This document shows, in pieces, positions 58,613 through 64,000 of a stretch of 64,000 bases of DNA. Location of the stretch: NCBI RefSeq assembly GCF_963662255.1, contig NC_085053.1:2480001-2544000 (forward strand). The letters are read 5' to 3'. Every line of letters starts with the position of its first letter. The first letter of the stretch is position 1. The notes under the pieces were generated by a model. That model ran no database searches, was not told the origin of the DNA, and saw only the letters and a program-made list of their open reading frames with translations. This DNA is from Cinclus cinclus. Lineage: Eukaryota; Chordata; Aves; Passeriformes; Cinclidae. The translations under genes and the position numbers were made by a program.

Positions 58613-60005
58613 GCACCAGCCTACATCCCATTCCCATCTCCTTGGCTTACTTCCCTCCTTACAGACATCCAGGGCTTATCAACAGCTTGCAGGTGGAAGA
58701 AGGGGCTATGCAACATGAGCAGGGCCTTAAAACCTCCTGTTTCTACTCCTTTGCATTCAGCATCTCCCTGATTTCATGGCAGGCTCTGCTGGAGCGCCTT
58801 CAGGTTTGACCATTCCTGATTGCCACCTCTGTGGTTCCCCACTGGTTTAGGAGAAACTGGGGACAGAACCCTTGGTGAGCCTGCCTGGTGATGCAGTGAG
58901 ACCCCAACAGCACAGCTCATCCTGGCTCTTCCCCTCTTCCTTCTCCCTGCCTCCCCTTCCCAAACTATTTCTGTATCTTCTCCTTATTCCAGTCAAACAG
59001 CATAAAAATACAAAAATAACCCTACCAGAAACTCTCCTCAGAGCACTGGGGCACATACTAAAGGGCACTTTGCACCCTGCCACCAAACCCTTGTTTTCCT
59101 ATTCCCCACCTCATTTCTGTAGTTTTCAGCTTTGTTTTTGTGTTTTCCAAAGTTGCTGGCATTTTGCAAACACTCACCCAGAACCACCAGCAGCAATCCC
59201 TGGGGATGATGGGGTGTGTTTTGCTGCTGAGGGTGAAGCCAGCCAGTGGCTGTACCCCTCCAAATGCTGGCAAAGGGTGGCTGTGGGTGTCTTCACAGCC
59301 CAGCCCAGCCTGAGCAGTTACCAGAGCACCTGCCTGGGCTGCCAGGACCTTCCTGCTGGAAATTGAACTGGTATGGATGGGAGCTGGGTTGGTGCTGGCA
59401 AGGCTGTGGCACGCTTCTGGGAAGGGAGCCTGACCCCAGGCGTTGCGACACAGATGAGATTTTTGTATTCCAAAACAAGTGCTGATAATGGAGGCAACGG
59501 AGCTGGAGCCACGGGAGGCTGCTAAGCTAAATGAGACAGGAAGCACGTAATTAAATTAGATACAGAGCAGCATGAAGACATCTGAGTACACGTACGGGGC
59601 TGGGCTGAGAGGCTATTGCATAACCCTGGGAAGAGCTCTGCAATATGAAATATCTCACCTAGTGAAGCCCATGCTGGCCAGCTGCCTGTCCTCGAACAGC
59701 CCCATCAGAGGGGAGAGGCAGAAAAGCTGCCCAAGGGAGCAGAGGGGTCAGAGGTTGGCTTGTGCCCTGTCTGGTGGCTGTGGCACAGTGAGCAGAGGGT
59801 TTGACCCAGCCTTGGTGAGGAGGACTTTGCTGGAACAGCCCAATCCCACTCCTGTGCCTAGGCTCACATGGATCTGGCATTGCCCTGTGTCCCAGAGCCA
59901 CGCTCTGGATCAAACAACCCACTGTGAGAGTGGCACTTCCTGTGGCTTTGTGCTTCTTCTGGCTGAGCCACTGTGGTGCCCAAAAAGGCACAGCCTCTGA
60001 CTGAC
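58613..60005. other. Spacer, nothing recognised
   Basis: Non-coding by inspection, no element identified. Confidence 0.5.
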
Positions 60006-60269
60006 CCCTTCCCTTCCCTTCCCTTCCCTTCCCTTCCCTTCCCTTCCCTTCCCTTCCCTTCCCTTCCCTTCCCTTCCCTTCCCTTCCCTTCCCTTCCCTT
60101 CCCTTCCCTTCCCTTCCCTTCCCTTCCCTTCCCTTCCCTTCCCTTCCCTTCCCTTCCCTTCCCTTCCCTTCCCTTCCCTTCCCTTCCCTTCCCTTCCCTT
60201 CCCTTCCCTTCCCTTCCCTTCCCTTCCCTTCCCTTCCCTTCCCTTCCCTTCCCTTCCCTTCCCTTCCCT
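60006..60269. repeat. (CCCTT)n array between RGS8 and RGS16
   Basis: About 53 perfect pentamers, polypyrimidine on the + strand, same orientation and same 3' tail as the array in RGS8 intron 4. Confidence 0.98.
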
Positions 60270-60330
60270 GGGGTTGTACAGGGCTCTCCATCTCTCACCA
60301 CGGGCAGTTCTTCACCTCTGCTTTGCTGCC
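60270..60330. repeat. 61-bp tail shared by both (CCCTT)n arrays, copy 2
   Basis: Identical to 49110-49170 at all 61 positions, then diverges at AGCTTGGCCT. Confidence 0.97.
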
Positions 60331-62473
60331 AGCTTGGCCTCACCTGAGCCCAGAGCCTCAAAAGCTGCCACAGGGGACAAGGTAAAACCACACACACACT
60401 TGTCCAATGCACTTTATTTCTCTGGGGAAAAGCAGCAGGGAGATGGGGCCTGAAGCAAAGAGGTGGGGGGTCAGCAGGCTGTAATCTCAAGGCAGAGTTG
60501 TGCGGAGTTTCTCTGCTCTGGCTCACATCCCCCATGCTCCTCACCAGTTGCTGTTGCTGCCATCCCAGCTGTGTTTTTGCCATAGTTACATTTGCCTGGC
60601 TGCTTCAAGCAGCACATGGTTCCCAGCACAGTGGCTGTGCCAGGCTCCATGGAGTTGCAGCCAGAAATCATCTGTCCCATGTGCCTGCAACACGTGTCCA
60701 GGCTCCTGGAGGTTTTCCTCTTGGCATGACCTGCTCAGACTGTGCCTCAAAGACCAGGGAGTGTTACCAGAGCATCCTGTGACTTTGCAGATCTGTGGAT
60801 GGGAGGATGGGCTGCAGTTCTAGAGGGGAAAAGGACAGAGGTGAACATTTCCACAGCACCTGTGTGGAAAACCAGGGAGGAGATGGGGATGTAGGTGATG
60901 AGGAGAAGGGGCATTGCCACCCTAAACCCTCTGGTCACCTGCTGCAGCTGGGAAGTGAGTGCCAACCTAATTTAGCATGATCTCCAGATCTCGTTTCCAG
61001 CCCTGACCACTCAGTGACTCTGGAACAGCTGAGTGTGGCCTCCCCTGTGGGTACCAGGAGCCTGTGCCCACATCCATGTGACGCTGCTGCTGTGACGCCA
61101 GTGTTCCCAGGCTGGTGTGGCCAAGCGCTTCCAAAACTGCTACCAAGTACTGTCCACACTGTGGGTGTGCACAGACCTCAGCAGCTGTACAGGCAAAGGC
61201 AACCTTACAGCCCTCTCTCCTTTACTCTTCCATTTCTTCCCTTGAATCCTCAGTTCTAATCATGGTTTTAAGGCACAGAGAAGACATGAGTAAGAGCTTT
61301 GTGTAGCTCCAGCCATTTATCTGTAGCTGAATATCTGCCAACCAAAAAGGCTTAAACTGGATTATTTGAGTGAAAAATCCCAGAGCCATGGGGAAAGAAG
61401 CTGCTCTTACATTAGAGCTGAGACAGGAGCTAAAAGCGTGTGTTCAGTCATTAGTCCTGATGCACCTTTCCTGTCTGTCCTGAACAAGACCATTCTGTGA
61501 CTTTTTCTAAATGATGAGAGACAGGACTGTCCTTTACTGCTCAGTGGGGCCGAGGTGCCTCATGCTCTTCCCAAAGCCTCCCATCCAGATATCCTCGTGC
61601 TCCTGCTCCCAAAGGCAGCTTGAGAGGAGTCTTTCTCCCTGGCCCAGGGCCGAGATAGCTTCGTGCTGCCACTCTCCTGGCACAGTTCATCTCTCCTGGG
61701 AAAGATGCTCTGGCAAAGGGAAAGATGCTCTGGCAATGTGCTGTGTATGATGAATGCAGGCAGCAAGGGTAGGAGACAACTTGAGCTCTGGAAAAATGTC
61801 TGAGCTGGGAATAGCAGGGAGGAAGGGAGAGGATGAGGAATGGAAGTGGCAGCTGTGGCCTTGTGCTTGGCTGGCCACGAGCAGGAGGGTTTAAGGTCAC
61901 TCCCTTTCAGAGCCACTGAGCTGGGGAGTTGCAGGGAGGGCAATTCTGGGATCCTGTGTGAGCCTGACCTCAGCACAAGGGGCATCTTGGTTCTCATGGG
62001 CCTCTGGTTTTTGTAGCACCAGACCCTGGGGTTTGCTGGTGTACACTGGTTTAACCTTTCCTTGTCATCTTTCTCTTTTACTGGCTCAGTCCTTCCCCTC
62101 CAGTTTCCAATCTCTCCCTGGCTTTTAATCTCCTTTCAATTTCAGGTCTCAGCAGGATCTTCCATTATCAGATGCTTTCCCAGGTTTTGGCTCTCTTTAA
62201 TGTGCATCCCTTTCCTTCCCTTCTCTCACCACACACCCAGCAGGGAATCTGTGATGAAGTGTAACTTCAGCCAGCACACAGGGCCAGATATTGTCCCTTA
62301 TATATTCCAGCTGTGAACTGGCAGTGCCATTAAGAGGGAAGCACAAATATCACACTTCTGCTCCATCTGGATGGCATGGCCCCAAGGAAGCACAAACCCT
62401 CCTGACCCTGCCGGGCTGCTTGAACCACTCGGGCAGAGCCTGCTTGAAGTGCGGGCAGGTTCAGAAGCCCCCA
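60331..62473. other. Upstream flank of RGS16
   Basis: No exon recognised. Contains a small CA run near 60390, an AATAAA on the minus strand near 60415, and a 20-bp tandem duplication of GGGAAAGATGCTCTGGCAA at 61698-61736. Confidence 0.5.
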
Positions 62474-62892
62474 GGCAGCAGGATGGAGCAGCGGGATGGG
62501 GCAGCGGGATGGGGCAGCGGGATGGGGCAGCAGGATGGAGCAGCGGGATGGAGCAGCGGGATGGGACAGCGGGATGGGGCAGCGGGATGGAACAGTGGGA
62601 TGGGGCAGCGGGATGGGGCAGCAGGATGGAGCAGCGGGATGGAGCAGCGGGATGGGACAGCGGGATGGGGCAGCGGGATGGAACAGTGGGATGGGGCAGC
62701 GGGATGGAGCAGCGGGATGGGGCAGCGGGATGGAGCAGCGGGATGGAGGAGCGGGATGGGACAGTGGGATGGAGGAGCGGGATGGGACAGTGGGATGGAA
62801 CAGTGGGATGGGGCAGCGGGATGGAGCAGCGGGATGGGGCAGCGGGATGGAGCAGCGGGATGGGACAGCGGGATGGAGCAGCGGGATGGGGC
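62474..62892. repeat. 13-bp G-rich minisatellite upstream of RGS16
   Basis: About 32 units of CAGCGGGATGGGG with G/A and C/T variants (CAGCGGGATGGAG, CAGTGGGATGGGG). G-rich and C-poor on the + strand. Every third unit restores the frame, so long repetitive open frames appear on both strands; these are not genes. Confidence 0.97.
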
Positions 62893-63183
62893 TGACGACT
62901 CTCGCCGAGCGCTGCAGCGTCTGTCCTGTGCCTCGCCGGCGGTTACTCAGCAGGCTCCACACGTCGGTGGAAACGAGCCTGTTTTTTCCTGTTCTCGAGG
63001 AAGCGGCTATGATGACTGCGATGCTCAAGGACGAGCCTGGGCCTCCCACTCCCCCCTCCCTTACCAGCGCACACAAACTTACCTAAGCTCTTATCTTCAC
63101 GGGCGCTGCCTGAGCAGCTTTTGGTTGGCTGGAGGCTGGAGCGATGCTGTGTCCCCCTCCCCGCTCTCCCGCCTCCCACCCGA

Positions 63184-63189
63184 TATAAA
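63184..63189 (+). promoter_or_regulatory. TATA box of RGS16
   Basis: TATAAA in the context CGATATAAAGCGCG, within GC-rich sequence, 137 bp before the RGS16 ATG. Start of transcription would be expected near 63214, giving a 5' UTR of about 110 bases. Confidence 0.75.
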
Positions 63190-63325
63190 GCGCGTCTCGG
63201 CGCCGCCGCTGCAGCCTCCGGCACAGGACCGCGGGGCAGGTGGTGCCGCAGCCGCCTGTTGCACCCCCTGCCACCCCCGGAAGGAGCCGATGAGTTGCTG
63301 GATGCCCGGGTGCCCAGCTCTCAGC

Positions 63326-63369
63326 ATGTGCCGGGGCTTAGCCGCGCTCCCCATCGCTTGCCTGGAAAG
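63326..63369 (+). CDS. RGS16: Regulator of G-protein signalling 16, first coding exon, 3'-partial
   Basis: MCRGLAALPIACLE plus a split Arg codon, donor AAAG|GTAAGG. R4 RGS proteins 4, 5 and 16 share this amphipathic start, with Cys2 and Cys12 that are palmitoylated in RGS16 and hold it at the membrane. The window ends in intron 1. Residues alone fit RGS5 about as well (MCKGLAALP.SCLER), but lying directly downstream of RGS8 in the same orientation is the RGS16 position in mammals. Two in-frame ATGs lie upstream (63290, 63302); I chose the third because the MC start is conserved. The product accelerates GTP hydrolysis by Gi/o and Gq subunits. Confidence 0.85.
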
Positions 63370-64000
63370 GTAAGGCGCTCCTGGGAGGCAGAGGGTTCGC
63401 TGGAAAAGATGCGCCTTGGACCGGCCCCTGCTGCTGCGGATGTGATGTTAGGGTAGGAACTGGGGTGCAGACCTCGAGGAAACGCGCAGCGAAGTGATCT
63501 GTTGTGGCTGCATCCCTTCTGCTCCCCTGGAGGAGAGCACGGAGGTGAAACCAGCGGAGGGAGAGAGGAGGATGGACAGGGCTGTACAAACACACCAGGG
63601 CTCCTCTGGCTCTGCCTCCGCACAACTTGCTCCGAGCTGACAGCAGCAGGAGTATTTTTGCCAACACGGCTGAACTGTTAAGTGACATGTTGCTCCTCCC
63701 GCAAAGCCCCGCGCTGCCGGCTTGACATTTAAACCCCTTATTTTTGTCCGGGAGCCTTGGGACGCCCGAGCCAGCCCGGCAAGCAGCAGCCGGGCCACAC
63801 GCCGCCTGTCCCCTCGGGGGCACCCTGGGGACACACAGGAGCCGCTTCTCCTGCCCAGCTGCAGCAGACACCTCCCTGTAGGGAGGTGCTTCCTCCGTGC
63901 CCTCTCCGCGGAGCCGCGGGGACAGGCAGGAGCATCCCAGTCTCTGGCACGGGAGCATCCCAGTCTCTGGCACGGGAGCATCGGTGCTGCCGCTGCCTCC
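63370..64000. other. RGS16 intron 1, 5' part
   Basis: GC-rich, no exon recognised. A 23-bp tandem duplication (CCCAGTCTCTGGCACGGGAG...) lies at about 63935-63980 near the window edge. Confidence 0.7.

Noticed and set aside
60395..60680. Minus-strand gene ending at the AATAAA near 60415
   Set aside because: A single hexamer; the upstream minus-strand frames resemble no known protein and no splice structure is seen.
63326..63369. RGS5 or RGS4 instead of RGS16
   Set aside because: The 15 residues match RGS5 nearly as well, but the position directly after RGS8 in the same orientation is that of RGS16. The next exon, outside the window, would settle it.
62291..63373. 360-codon frame on the + strand and 248-codon frame on the - strand over the 13-bp repeat
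   Set aside because: Repeat translation. Only the last 15 codons of the + frame are real, as RGS16 exon 1.

Overview
This is vertebrate nuclear DNA, almost certainly from a bird. Split genes have GT-AG introns, several fragments match the 3' end of the avian CR1 LINE, compact gene-poor spacers alternate with GC-rich minisatellites, and the encoded proteins look like orthologues of human DARS2, RGS8 and RGS16. All three genes read on the + strand.

Layout. (1) 1-13.6 kb: DARS2, mitochondrial aspartyl-tRNA synthetase. Sixteen exons (residues 2-17 of the usual 17-exon structure) encode 602 residues through the stop codon; exon 1 with the mitochondrial targeting peptide lies before the window. 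The introns hold CR1 pieces and one solo LTR that starts 18 nt after a splice donor. (2) 13.6-34 kb: no recognisable protein-coding gene; scattered CR1 copies, a GC-rich belt at about 22-30 kb, and a 16-unit 30-bp minisatellite. (3) 34-50.3 kb: RGS8, a GTPase-activating protein for Gi/o and Gq alpha subunits. Five coding exons starting at 36179 give exactly 180 residues, the length of human RGS8; a second upstream exon (34096-34154) matches the alternative longer N-terminus. Its 9.6-kb third intron carries CR1 and LTR copies, a 1.2-kb AT-rich satellite ending close to the next exon, and a TTTTCAGGT array; the next intron opens with a (CCCTT)n tract. (4) 50.3-62.5 kb: spacer with LTR and CR1 remains and a second (CCCTT)n tract with the same 61-bp tail. 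(5) 62.5-64 kb: a 13-bp G-rich minisatellite, a TATA box and the first coding exon of RGS16, which continues past the window.

RGS8 and RGS16 are tandem paralogues of the R4 RGS family, in the same order and orientation as in mammals, and both shorten heterotrimeric G-protein signals. DARS2 works separately, in mitochondrial translation. Having DARS2 directly upstream of RGS8 differs from the human arrangement. I see no new gene system. The observations most worth checking are repeat structures placed next to exons and promoters of the two RGS genes, the two alternative RGS8 N-terminal exons, and a uORF overlapping the RGS8 start codon.
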